NCBI RefSeq assembly: GCF_947253395.1
Contig: NZ_CAMXYY010000088.1
Location: 1-5,800, forward strand
Direction: 5' to 3'
DNA: 5,800 nt
Source: an uncultured Olegusella sp.
GTDB lineage: Bacteria; Actinomycetota; Coriobacteriia; Coriobacteriales; Atopobiaceae
This document shows positions 1-5,800 of this stretch, piece after piece. The notes below the pieces were generated by a model. It worked only from the letters and a program-made list of their open reading frames with translations, had not been told where the DNA came from and made no database searches. Position numbers and translations under genes: made by a program. The stretch's first letter is position 1. Every line of letters begins with the position of its first letter.

Positions 1-311
1 TTGTCAAGCTTAATGGTGTGGGTGGTCGTGATTTGAGATCCGTTTGGGATAGCATTCGTGACGGCGCTCACAAGCCTGAAATTGCCTGCGTGCTCATCTC
101 GGCTACTCCCGATGGCAAAGTTGCGCTTCTTGCGGCGGCAAGTGATTCTGCTGTGGATGCTGGTTTTGATTCTGGCAAGCTTATCCGTGAGATTGCAGGT
201 CTGGTTGGTGGCCGAGGTGGTGGCAAAGCTGCTATGGCTCAAGCTGGCGGTGCAGATATTGCTGGTATTGATGCAGCACTTGCTAAAGCCCAGCAGTTGC
301 TTAGGTCATAA
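1..311 (+). CDS. alaS: Alanyl-tRNA synthetase, C-terminal end (partial, 5' end outside window)
   Basis: This is the tail of the enzyme that charges tRNA-Ala with alanine in the cytoplasm. The frame is open from base 3, giving about 102 residues before the TAA at 309-311. It reads as the C-terminal DHHA1/oligomerisation domain: a VKLNGVGGRDLRSVWD opening, a central strand region (ACVLISATPDGKVALLAAA), then the glycine-rich signature VGGRGGGKAAMAQAGG, followed by a short terminal helix (IDAALAKAQQLL). The GG-x-GGG-x-x-x-MAQ-x-GG pattern is characteristic of AlaS C-termini. The GTG at base 18 lies inside the domain and is not a real start; the gene runs in from the left. The aminoacylation and editing domains lie outside the window, so their integrity cannot be judged. 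alaS directly upstream of ruvX and mltG is a common order in Gram-positive bacteria, which supports the call. Confidence 0.93.
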   Translation, partial: VKLNGVGGRDLRSVWDSIRDGAHKPEIACVLISATPDGKVALLAAASDSAVDAGFDSGKLIREIAGLVGGRGGGKAAMAQAGGADIAGIDAALAKAQQLLRS

Positions 312-374
312 AGCTAACGTGCTTACAAGCTTCGCGGCATCACGGCTGTTAGGCTTGTCTGAAAGGTCGGATAC

Positions 375-788
375 ATGAGAGCTTTGGCACTGGATATTGG
401 AGAGATGCGTGTAGGCATTGCAGCAAGCGATGCAAGTGGCACACTCGCCTTTCCTGTCAAAGTTCTGCCAGCGCAAGAAGTACTGGGGCATGCAAAGACG
501 TTTCGTCGCGTATTGGAAGATTATGAGCCCGAGGTGTTGGTCTGTGGCCGACCTCTCACTTTGGCAGGTGAGAATGGCATGCAAGCCGCTCGTCTGACTG
601 CTCAAGCAGAATGTATTGCAAAAAGCTGCGGTCTTCCCTTGGAATTTGCTGATGAAAGGCTCTCCTCTAAGGAAGCAAAGCGTATCCTCCGTGAGGAGGG
701 GAGAAGCGAGAAAGAGATGCGAGGAATGGTTGATATGGTTGCCGCATCGGTATTTCTCCAAACCTGGCTTGATGCCAGGAAGGACTGA
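375..788 (+). CDS. ruvX: RuvX/YqgF family Holliday-junction resolvase-like nuclease
   Basis: The 137-residue product has the normal length for the YqgF/RuvX family, an RNase H-fold nuclease linked to 16S rRNA 5'-end maturation and to Holliday-junction processing. The visible motifs are in family order: strand 1 with the first acidic residue, LALDIGEMRVGIAASD (Asp7); VLVCGRPLTLAGENG at about 55-68; the DERLSS motif at 93-98; and the C-terminal acidic motif VDMVAASVFLQTWLD with Asp120. All expected acidic positions are present, so it should be active. The ATG at 375 places the first strand at the extreme N-terminus, as is typical, and GAAAGG at 361-366 is a fitting ribosome binding site. It lies 63 bases after alaS and 12 bases before mltG, in the conserved alaS-ruvX-mltG order. 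RuvX also appears as 'putative pre-16S rRNA nuclease' in annotations; which role dominates here cannot be read from sequence. Confidence 0.95.
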   Translation: MRALALDIGEMRVGIAASDASGTLAFPVKVLPAQEVLGHAKTFRRVLEDYEPEVLVCGRPLTLAGENGMQAARLTAQAECIAKSCGLPLEFADERLSSKEAKRILREEGRSEKEMRGMVDMVAASVFLQTWLDARKD

Positions 789-800
789 AAGGGCGAGTCG

Positions 801-2114
801 ATGGCAGATCGTAGCTCCGAGGCCCGGAACAGGGGCTCTCATTTCGCAACAAAGCAAAACCCCAAGGTGTCGTCAAAGCTTCCTACCTTAGATGATTCTG
901 ACGCCAAGATAATGGGTACAGGTACCATTTCGTCGCGTAGTGTCGCAGCGACACGTCATGTCGCAAAAGGCAGCAAGCGTAGGCATCATGGTATGCGCAC
1001 TCGTGCTGCTCAGGCGCAACTAGGCAATGGTACTCATGGCAGACAGCAGTCACAAAAAGCGCGTTGGCCACGCGTACTCATGAGTCTTGTGCTAGTCGCG
1101 CTTGTTCTTGGTGCGGCTTATATCTTTGTGTTACCCAGGATAAAAAACCTCACTAAGCCCGAGACTCCTAAGGTTGAGGCGGGAAAACAGGTCAGCATTA
1201 CCATTCCTGAAGGTTCTGGTGCGGCTTCGATTATTCAGCAACTCCTTGATGCCGGTGTTATCAGCGATCAGGCAAGTTTTGCCAATGCTTTAAAACAACA
1301 GGGTGCCGATTCCAAGCTCAAGCCTGGTACCTATAACTTCATCACAGGCAGCAAAAACCAAAATGTCATTGATCTATTGATTGCTGGCCCTAATGCTTCT
1401 GCTAACACCGTAACCATTCCAGAAGGTTCGACTGTGGCTCAAACTGCCGCCTATGTTGAAGCTGTGCTTAAGATTCCTGCCAAGGATTTTATGGCTCAGG
1501 CAAAAGCTTCCAAATATGCAGGCGATTATGCCTTCCTTAAGGAGGCTGCTGCAACCGAGCAAGACTCGCTTGAAGGCTATCTCTATCCCAAAACCTATAA
1601 CTTTGATGGCAAAGACGCATCAGCAGATGCCGTTATCCGCACTATGCTCGACCAATATGTAAACGAACTTTCCAAGCAGGACTTTGAGGCTGCAAAAAAG
1701 AAACTTAAGAGTAGTTATAACGTCGACTTATCTGATTATCAGATTTTGAAACTTGCTTCCATTATTGAGAAGGAAGCCATTAAGGACGACCAACGTGCCA
1801 ACATCTCTTCGGTTTTTTATAATCGTCTAAAGACTGGCATGGCGCTGCAGAGCGATACCACGATGGCGTATGCGTTGGGCCACGAGATAAAGAAGTCCGA
1901 GGAAAATCACCAAGATAGTCCCTACAACTCCTATGATCACCAAGGGGTTTCTATTGCAACACCTATCTGCTCGCCTTCACTTACTTCGATTCAAGCAGCG
2001 CTAGAGCCTGCGTCAACGGATTATCTGTACTTCTGGATTACTCAGAAGGGCGAGCACTTCTCCAAGACCGAAGCCGAACATACCAAAACCTACAACGAGC
2101 ATCTGAGCTCCTAG
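801..2114 (+). CDS. mltG: Endolytic murein transglycosylase MltG (YceG-like)
   Basis: This membrane-anchored lytic transglycosylase is thought to cleave nascent glycan strands and so terminate peptidoglycan chain elongation. The 437-residue product starts with a long, basic, low-complexity cytoplasmic tail (1-88, rich in Arg, Lys, His, Gln), then one membrane helix (about 89-110), a small LysM-like N-terminal domain (about 129-196, IPEGSGAASIIQQLLDAGVI and LKPGTYNF) and the YceG catalytic domain. Catalytic-domain landmarks are TIPEGSTVAQTA (205-216), EGYLYPKTY (258-266), the catalytic-Glu motif LASIIEKEA (318-326; Glu323 matches the E. coli catalytic Glu by motif position), SVFYNRLKTGMALQSD (337-352), SPYNSY (373-378) and DYLYFW (407-412). 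The usual LPPGPI segment is replaced by VSIATPIC (383-390). AAAGGG at 788-793 is a plausible ribosome binding site for the ATG. Long tails like this are common in actinobacterial MltG. Only 12 bases separate it from ruvX. Confidence 0.93.
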   Translation: MADRSSEARNRGSHFATKQNPKVSSKLPTLDDSDAKIMGTGTISSRSVAATRHVAKGSKRRHHGMRTRAAQAQLGNGTHGRQQSQKARWPRVLMSLVLVALVLGAAYIFVLPRIKNLTKPETPKVEAGKQVSITIPEGSGAASIIQQLLDAGVISDQASFANALKQQGADSKLKPGTYNFITGSKNQNVIDLLIAGPNASANTVTIPEGSTVAQTAAYVEAVLKIPAKDFMAQAKASKYAGDYAFLKEAAATEQDSLEGYLYPKTYNFDGKDASADAVIRTMLDQYVNELSKQDFEAAKKKLKSSYNVDLSDYQILKLASIIEKEAIKDDQRANISSVFYNRLKTGMALQSDTTMAYALGHEIKKSEENHQDSPYNSYDHQGVSIATPICSPSLTSIQAALEPASTDYLYFWITQKGEHFSKTEAEHTKTYNEHLSS

Positions 2115-2127
2115 GACGGGAACCAAG

Positions 2128-2640
2128 ATGGCAGTCATTCATCCGTATCGTTATGTTGCGCGCATAGATTACCTTGACCTTGATGAGCTCTATAGCCAAG
2201 GTATTCGGTGTATTTTGTTTGATCGAGATAACACCGTGGTGCCGCGCGATTCCAAGCTCGTACCTCCCGAAATCATGGCGTGGTTTGACCATGCGCGTGA
2301 CCTTGGTATGTATGTCTGCATGGTATCAAATAACATTCATAGTGCTGCTGTTGAAGCTTCTGCAGCAAAACTTAAAAGCGATGTCATTCATCATGCTATG
2401 AAGCCTTTTCCTTGCTCCATTAAGGCAGCTCTTCGTAAGGGGGGTGTGGAGGCGCAGCAAGCTGTAATGATTGGCGACCAAGTTATGACCGATGTCGTTG
2501 CAGGCAATCTTGCTGGCGTGCGCACTATTCTTGTGCGCCCTCAGTGCCGTACTGACCTTTGGTACACTCACATCTTTCGTTTTTTCGAGGCGCTGATTTT
2601 GCATGGTAAAGACTTTGAGGGTGAGGCCGAGGAGCTGTGA
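2128..2640 (+). CDS. YqeG-family HAD (class IIIA) phosphatase
   Basis: This is a 170-residue HAD-superfamily phosphatase of the YqeG type, the usual length for this small cap-less subclass; the physiological substrate is not established. The N-terminal HPYRYVARIDYLDLDEL stretch resembles the 'P..y...i..I....L...Gik' opening of the family. HAD motif I is ILFDRDNTVV, with nucleophile Asp32 and acid/base Asp34. Motif II is MVSNN (Ser67). The motif III lysine is in HAMKPFP (Lys92). Motif IV is IGDQVMTDVVAGN, with Asp117 and Asp122. All catalytic positions are present, so an active soluble phosphatase is expected. It starts 13 bases after mltG; an AGGA overlapping the mltG stop codon (2113-2116) may serve as ribosome binding site. 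Its TGA overlaps the aroK GTG by four bases. A YqeG gene next to aromatic-pathway genes recurs in related Gram-positives as far as I recall, but it is not a known enzyme of that pathway. Confidence 0.9.
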   Translation: MAVIHPYRYVARIDYLDLDELYSQGIRCILFDRDNTVVPRDSKLVPPEIMAWFDHARDLGMYVCMVSNNIHSAAVEASAAKLKSDVIHHAMKPFPCSIKAALRKGGVEAQQAVMIGDQVMTDVVAGNLAGVRTILVRPQCRTDLWYTHIFRFFEALILHGKDFEGEAEEL

Positions 2641-3191
2641 GTTGCTCACCACAAGTTGCAGGCTATATTGTCCATGAGGGCTGCGACCATATTTTTTTCA
2701 TCGGTTTTCTCGGCGCGGGAAAGTCAACCATTGCGCGCAATCTCGGGCAGATGTTTCACCGTCCCTATGTTGATACCGACCGTTTGGTTGAGCGAAAACT
2801 CTGCAAATCAGTTTGCGAAATCTTTGAACAAGATGGTGAAGCAAGCTTTCGCTGTGCTGAGGAAGCTGTGCTCAAAAATCTAAAGCAAAGAAAGTCTTTG
2901 TTAGTGAGTTGTGGTGGCGGCATTATCGAGAGACCACGCTGCTGTCAGTTGATGAAAGAAATGGGTTCAATCGTTTTTCTGGATGGTGATTTTGATGATT
3001 CATTGCGTCAGATTCAGCATCCCGAGAGGCGGCCTGATTTTAGGACAGCTCAAGAAGCAGAGATTCTGTATTGGCGACGCCGACCGCTCTACGAAGCGAT
3101 TGCCGATTATGTAGTGGATATTCGAGCTAAGTCTTTTGATGCTGTTGCGAGTGAGGCGGCAAGTCTTTTGTGGGAAGAGGGGCTATTGTGA
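2637..3191 (+). CDS. aroK: Shikimate kinase
   Basis: Shikimate kinase phosphorylates shikimate at the 3-hydroxyl using ATP, the fifth step of chorismate synthesis, in the cytoplasm. The 184-residue protein shows the whole family pattern: Walker A GFLGAGKST (23-31), the shikimate-binding DTD (46-48), GEASFR with the conserved Arg72, SCGGG (91-95), the lid region RRPDF (131-135, usually RPLL) and RRRPLYEAIAD (147-157) carrying the conserved Arg of the R-x-PLY motif. Nothing essential is missing. The GTG at 2637 is the only reasonable start: the frame has a stop at 2622-2624 and no ATG/GTG before the P-loop. It gives about ten more N-terminal residues than usual. The start overlaps the YqeG stop as GTGA; GAGG at 2623-2626 lies 10 bases upstream, and GAGGAG at 2629-2634 is too close, so translational coupling is likely. 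Its 3' end overlaps the aroB-like gene in the same GTGA manner. aroK and aroL cannot be told apart by sequence alone. Confidence 0.93.
   Translation: MSCSPQVAGYIVHEGCDHIFFIGFLGAGKSTIARNLGQMFHRPYVDTDRLVERKLCKSVCEIFEQDGEASFRCAEEAVLKNLKQRKSLLVSCGGGIIERPRCCQLMKEMGSIVFLDGDFDDSLRQIQHPERRPDFRTAQEAEILYWRRRPLYEAIADYVVDIRAKSFDAVASEAASLLWEEGLL
3172..3182 (+). promoter_or_regulatory. Ribosome binding site that decides the start of the aroB-like gene
   Basis: A purine-rich Shine-Dalgarno stretch (GGGAAGAGGGG) lies inside the end of aroK and ends five bases before the GTG at 3188. An in-frame GTG at 3170 would place this stretch after the start codon and has no comparable site in front of it. The downstream GTG is therefore preferred, and it gives a four-base GTGA overlap with the aroK stop. 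Confidence 0.7.
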
Positions 3192-4411
3192 GCGAGATAA
3201 GCAACGAAACTTCTGAACTAAAGACCCAAGATGTCTACGAGCAGAATACCGTGGTCGAGGAGCTGTCTGAGCTTGACGGCTCTGCTAGCTCAGAAAAATC
3301 TTTTCCTTCTCGGGCTGAGATTATTCGCCAGTGGATTTCTCTGATCAAAGGTTCTTGTGATGTACGCGTAGGCTCAGCTGCTATCGTCTCGATGGGTGAG
3401 GTTATGCGTGGTTCAGTTACCACTACGCGCAGAAGCCTTTTGCTTGTAGAGGAGGGGAGTCCTGCCGAACTTGTTGAGGAGACGCGCCGTGAGCTTACCG
3501 ATGCTGGCTTTGTTGTTGCGCGCTACGATTTACCTGCCAATACCAAGCGTTTTATGGCATCAGTAAATTCACTGGTAGAAGCCCTTGCCCAGGCCTGCAT
3601 TACGTCTGATGATTTGATTTGTGCGGTAGGCAGGTCCACCTTGATGAGTCTTGCTGCCTATGTGAGCACAAACTGGTGTGGCGCAACTGAGCTGTGCTGT
3701 GTGCCCTGTGATCTCTTTGCCGCTACAAGCGGTCTTATTACACCTCTTGGTTTGGATGTTGCTGGCAAAGAAGAGCTTATTCGCTTTCCTGGCAAGGCCA
3801 AACATGCCTTTATTGACTTTGACTTTCTCACCACAGATCTGAGCTGTGAGTCTGCACTGCATACCCGTGCCTTGATGGTTCAGTCAGCGCTTGCTGATTC
3901 CGAGCGAAGTTTTTCGACGCTTTGGGATCGAGCGGATGATATCGTTGCAGGTGATTTGCCAACGCTTTCACTACAGATTGTTGATACGCTCAAGTCGCGT
4001 GGCAATCTCGTGTCTGCTACCTCGGCAGCAGTACGCCAGTCTGTAGATCATGGCAGTATTTTTGTCCGTGCCCTCAAGACTTTGCTGCCTGCGCATATTC
4101 CTGAGTCTACGCTGCTGGCCGAATCCATGCGCTTTGCTTCACGTCTTGCTGCAGCGCAATCAGATTTTGCCATTGATGATGTGCTTGCCGTTGATGAGCT
4201 GCTAGAAAAACTTGAACTTCCCCTGCTACAGGCGACAGTTGATCCCAATCAGATGATTGCCGCGCTCAAAGCGGTCTCATTTGAGCGTAGTTCGCGTTTT
4301 TTGCTCGGTCTACCGCGCTCTTTGGGTCGCGTACGTCTTGCAAATGTTGATGAAGATCTTTTAAAAGAGCATGCGAGCGCATGGTGTGCCGTTCATAGGG
4401 TTGAGGAGTAA
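3188..4411 (+). CDS. Diverged 3-dehydroquinate synthase (AroB) homologue, probably catalytically dead
   Basis: The 407-residue product follows the AroB layout but lacks its catalytic signatures. True AroB converts DAHP to 3-dehydroquinate using NAD and a divalent metal. Recognisable segments in order are: DLPANTKRF (114-122, AroB LPxGExxK region), LICAVGRSTLMSLAAYVS (143-160, where AroB has GGGvvgDlagF), VPCDLFAATS (172-181, for PTTLLAqvD), AGKEELIRF and AFIDFDFL (for GKNmIGaF and vliDtdtL), and a C-terminal RFLLGLPRSLGRVRLANVD (370-388). By hand alignment the three metal ligands are replaced: the Glu of AEviKyg by Leu in ALMVQSALAD (228-237), the His of NxGHT by Ser in DHGSIFVRAL (287-296), and the His of HGEAV by Glu near ESTLLAESM (306-314). 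Residues 1-40 are an acidic, Ser/Glu-rich extension; the family is usually 350-370 residues. The frame is uninterrupted, arguing against a fresh pseudogene. It overlaps aroK by four bases and lies two bases before the peptidase gene. Homology is likely; loss of synthase activity is inference. Confidence 0.72.
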   Translation: MSEISNETSELKTQDVYEQNTVVEELSELDGSASSEKSFPSRAEIIRQWISLIKGSCDVRVGSAAIVSMGEVMRGSVTTTRRSLLLVEEGSPAELVEETRRELTDAGFVVARYDLPANTKRFMASVNSLVEALAQACITSDDLICAVGRSTLMSLAAYVSTNWCGATELCCVPCDLFAATSGLITPLGLDVAGKEELIRFPGKAKHAFIDFDFLTTDLSCESALHTRALMVQSALADSERSFSTLWDRADDIVAGDLPTLSLQIVDTLKSRGNLVSATSAAVRQSVDHGSIFVRALKTLLPAHIPESTLLAESMRFASRLAAAQSDFAIDDVLAVDELLEKLELPLLQATVDPNQMIAALKAVSFERSSRFLLGLPRSLGRVRLANVDEDLLKEHASAWCAVHRVEE

Positions 4412-4413
4412 AG

Positions 4414-5532
4414 ATGGAATATAGGTATGCAGAGAGGGTTGCTGCCCTGCGGGAATGGATGCGTGAATCAAGTTTTGATGCCTTGGTATTACGCAACAAT
4501 CCAGATCTGCGTTGGTTGACGGGTGCCGAACGTGTTTTTGATGACGAGATTGCCCATGTAGCTTTTGTTACTCCTGAAGGATTGTGGCTACATACAGACT
4601 CACGCTACTTTGGTACCTTTGTGAATCGTTTGGGTACCGATGGTCCTTGGCAGCTTGATCAGGAGGTTATAAGCCCTGCAGAATGGGTGGTCCGCCATAT
4701 TATTGAGTCAGGGGTTTTTGCTGTAGCCATTGAAGACTCCATCTCCTTAGGGTTTTTTGATGAGCTCCAAGAGGAGCTCAAGCATAGCGGCGTAGATTGT
4801 ACGCTGCCTCGCATGCACGAGGATATTGCTGCCAAATTGCGTGTTGTCAAAGATGATGAGGAGCTGATGCTGCTTCGTGAGGCTCAGCGTATTACCGATG
4901 ATGCTTTTGAGCATATTTGCACGTATATCCATGCAGGTATGACCGAGCTGGAGCTGCGAGCAGAGCTTGAGGGATACATGCTAACTCATGGTGCTGAGGC
5001 TCTGTCTTTTGCGAGTATTGTTGCTGCAGGCCCTAATGGTGCTAATCCTCATGCACAACCTTCTGACTATGTGCTCAAGGATGGCGACATGGTTGTGCTG
5101 GACTACGGTGCGGCTTACCACGATTATCATGCCGATATGACCCGCACGGTTTGTGTAGGCAAGCCCAGCGATGAGGCTCGCAAGGTTTACGATATCGTAC
5201 GCCAGACAAACGAAAGTTGTACTCGTGCTATCCATGCAGGCGTTATAGGTCGCGATATCCATGAACTTGCAGTCAAGCTTATTAGTGACGCTGGTTATGG
5301 CGAGTATTTTGGTCACGGTTTAGGTCATGGCGTTGGAATTCAGATTCATGAGAAGCCCAACTTCAATCGTCGTAGTCTTGATGTGATTGGCGCTGGTTCG
5401 GTTATTACTGTTGAGCCAGGTATCTACTTGCCGGGTAAGTTTGGTGTACGAATCGAGGATTGTGGTTTGGTAGATGAGCAGGGCTACCATCCCTTTAGTC
5501 GTATCAGTCATGAGTTGATGTGCGTTGGCTAG
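4414..5532 (+). CDS. pepQ: Xaa-Pro aminopeptidase/dipeptidase, M24 metallopeptidase
   Basis: This cytoplasmic peptidase would remove residues next to proline from small peptides, which general peptidases handle poorly. The 372-residue protein has the usual two domains: a creatinase-like N-terminal domain (about 1-145, with PDLRWLTG and the TDSRYFG motif at 61-67) and a C-terminal pita-bread domain. All five dimetal ligands are visible: Asp230 (VVLDYGAAY), Asp241 (HADMTRT), His305 (GHGLGHGVG), Glu334 (TVEPGIYLP) and Glu348 (VRIEDCG). The conserved His213 (NPHAQPSDY) and His312 (QIHEKPN) are also present, so an active enzyme is expected. The ATG at 4414 follows the aroB-like stop by two bases and has a good GAGGAG site at 4403-4408. 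It is the last gene before a terminator. In many actinobacteria this position in the aro cluster holds pepQ followed by efp; no efp starts within the 268 bases after it here. Whether it acts as a dipeptidase (pepQ) or an aminopeptidase (pepP-like) cannot be settled by sequence; the gene symbol is by context. Confidence 0.92.
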   Translation: MEYRYAERVAALREWMRESSFDALVLRNNPDLRWLTGAERVFDDEIAHVAFVTPEGLWLHTDSRYFGTFVNRLGTDGPWQLDQEVISPAEWVVRHIIESGVFAVAIEDSISLGFFDELQEELKHSGVDCTLPRMHEDIAAKLRVVKDDEELMLLREAQRITDDAFEHICTYIHAGMTELELRAELEGYMLTHGAEALSFASIVAAGPNGANPHAQPSDYVLKDGDMVVLDYGAAYHDYHADMTRTVCVGKPSDEARKVYDIVRQTNESCTRAIHAGVIGRDIHELAVKLISDAGYGEYFGHGLGHGVGIQIHEKPNFNRRSLDVIGAGSVITVEPGIYLPGKFGVRIEDCGLVDEQGYHPFSRISHELMCVG

Positions 5533-5560
5533 TTTTACTGCGCCACAATCATAATGAATT

Positions 5561-5589
5561 AAAGCTGCGCTTTACGGTGCAGCTTTTTT
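5561..5589 (+). terminator. Intrinsic (rho-independent) terminator after pepQ
   Basis: The arms AAAGCTGC (5561-5568) and GCAGCTTT (5579-5586) are perfectly complementary. The stem extends inward by a G-T wobble and a C-G pair, for ten pairs in all around a six-base loop (5571-5576). The T run continues to 5589, giving six Ts in a row. It starts 28 bases after the pepQ stop, where the end of the transcription unit is expected. Confidence 0.9.
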
Positions 5590-5800
5590 ATGAGGTATCA
5601 GCTGTAGGGTCTTTTCTTTTTAGGCATGAAAGAGGGGAGGCAATGCAAGCTAAAGTGTGCATATATGTTGATATCAAAAATCAAAAGATTTAGGTGCTGT
5701 GTATTTTTGAATAGTTTTGTTCACTAATGTTTAAAAGAATCAAGTTTTTTAACAGTAAATTTTTATCTCCCTTAGAAAGAGAGCTCAAGTTAGCCAAAGA
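5590..5800. other. A+T-rich intergenic stretch without a convincing gene
   Basis: These 211 bases after the terminator are clearly richer in A and T than the genes before them and show no long reading frame on either strand. They contain a purine-rich AGAGGGGAGG (5631-5640) two bases before an ATG that opens a 16-codon frame (5643-5693), a perfect ten-base palindrome TTGATATCAA (5668-5677), and a weak promoter-like pair. The most economical reading is the upstream region of a gene beyond the right edge, or a plain spacer. Confidence 0.5.
5707..5735 (+). promoter_or_regulatory. Weak candidate sigma-70-type promoter
   Basis: TTGAAT (5707-5712) and TTTAAA (5730-5735) each match four of six consensus positions (TTGACA, TATAAT) with a 17-base spacer. 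In A+T-rich DNA such pairs arise easily by chance. Its position after a terminator, pointing toward an unseen gene on the right, is the only contextual support. Confidence 0.2.

Noticed and set aside
325..358. Inverted repeat ACAAGC / GCTTGT in the alaS-ruvX gap
   Set aside because: Six-base arms with a 22-base loop and no T run; too weak for a terminator and likely chance.
306..857. 183-residue reading frame on the minus strand opposite ruvX
   Set aside because: It is the shadow of ruvX, which has all family motifs; the antisense product has no recognisable domain and no ribosome binding site was apparent.
3188..4411. Reading the aroB-like gene as a glycerol dehydrogenase or an alternative sugar-phosphate cyclase
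   Set aside because: Those families keep metal ligands and an NAD glycine motif that are not visible here; the neighbourhood next to aroK points to AroB ancestry.
4981..5316. 111-residue reading frame on the minus strand opposite the M24 peptidase
   Set aside because: It lies entirely within the pepQ catalytic domain, whose metal ligands are all conserved; antisense artefact.
5668..5677. Perfect palindrome TTGATATCAA as a possible operator
   Set aside because: A single ten-base palindrome in A+T-rich DNA, with no second copy and no clear promoter placed around it; it also lies within the 16-codon frame.
5626..5727. 33-codon frame starting ATG AAA GAG GGG in the A+T-rich tail
   Set aside because: No ribosome binding site in front of it, a cysteine/basic-rich product without recognisable features, and it overlaps the better-spaced 16-codon frame.
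1..5800. CRISPR array, tRNA, rRNA, insertion sequence or phage/defence genes
   Set aside because: No regularly spaced repeats, cloverleaf-like segments, terminal inverted repeats or transposase, integrase or defence motifs were seen.

Overview
The window looks like an ordinary chromosomal segment from a Gram-positive bacterium, most likely an actinobacterium of the Coriobacteriia (an Atopobium/Olsenella-like organism). That placement is inference. It rests on the gene order alaS - ruvX - mltG - YqeG-type HAD phosphatase - aroK - aroB-like - pepQ, on the long basic cytoplasmic tail of MltG, on GTG starts and on moderate G+C. No sequence search was possible.

Layout: everything recognisable is on the + strand. 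Bases 1-311 are the 3' end of alaS (alanyl-tRNA synthetase). After a 63-base gap comes a tightly packed series: ruvX (375-788), mltG (801-2114), a YqeG-family HAD phosphatase (2128-2640), shikimate kinase aroK (2637-3191), a highly diverged 3-dehydroquinate synthase homologue (3188-4411) and an M24 Xaa-Pro peptidase (4414-5532). Gaps are 12, 13, -4, -4 and 2 bases, so these genes are probably co-transcribed, possibly with alaS. An intrinsic terminator at 5561-5589 closes the unit. The last 210 bases are visibly A+T-rich and hold no convincing gene.

Functionally this is a housekeeping cluster: tRNA charging, RuvX nuclease/rRNA maturation, peptidoglycan chain-length control, a small phosphatase, one shikimate-pathway kinase and a proline-specific peptidase. 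In many actinobacteria the same neighbourhood carries a fuller aromatic set (aroE, aroC, aroK, aroB, aroQ) followed by pepQ and efp. Here only aroK and an aroB-like gene remain between mltG and pepQ.

The most interesting item is the aroB-like gene. The reading frame is intact and the overall AroB pattern can be followed from end to end, yet the NAD-binding glycine motif, the PTTLL motif and all three metal-ligand positions appear to be replaced. It looks like a pseudoenzyme kept in translational coupling with an apparently intact shikimate kinase. A smaller oddity is an altered LPPGPI-type motif in MltG, whose catalytic Glu is retained.
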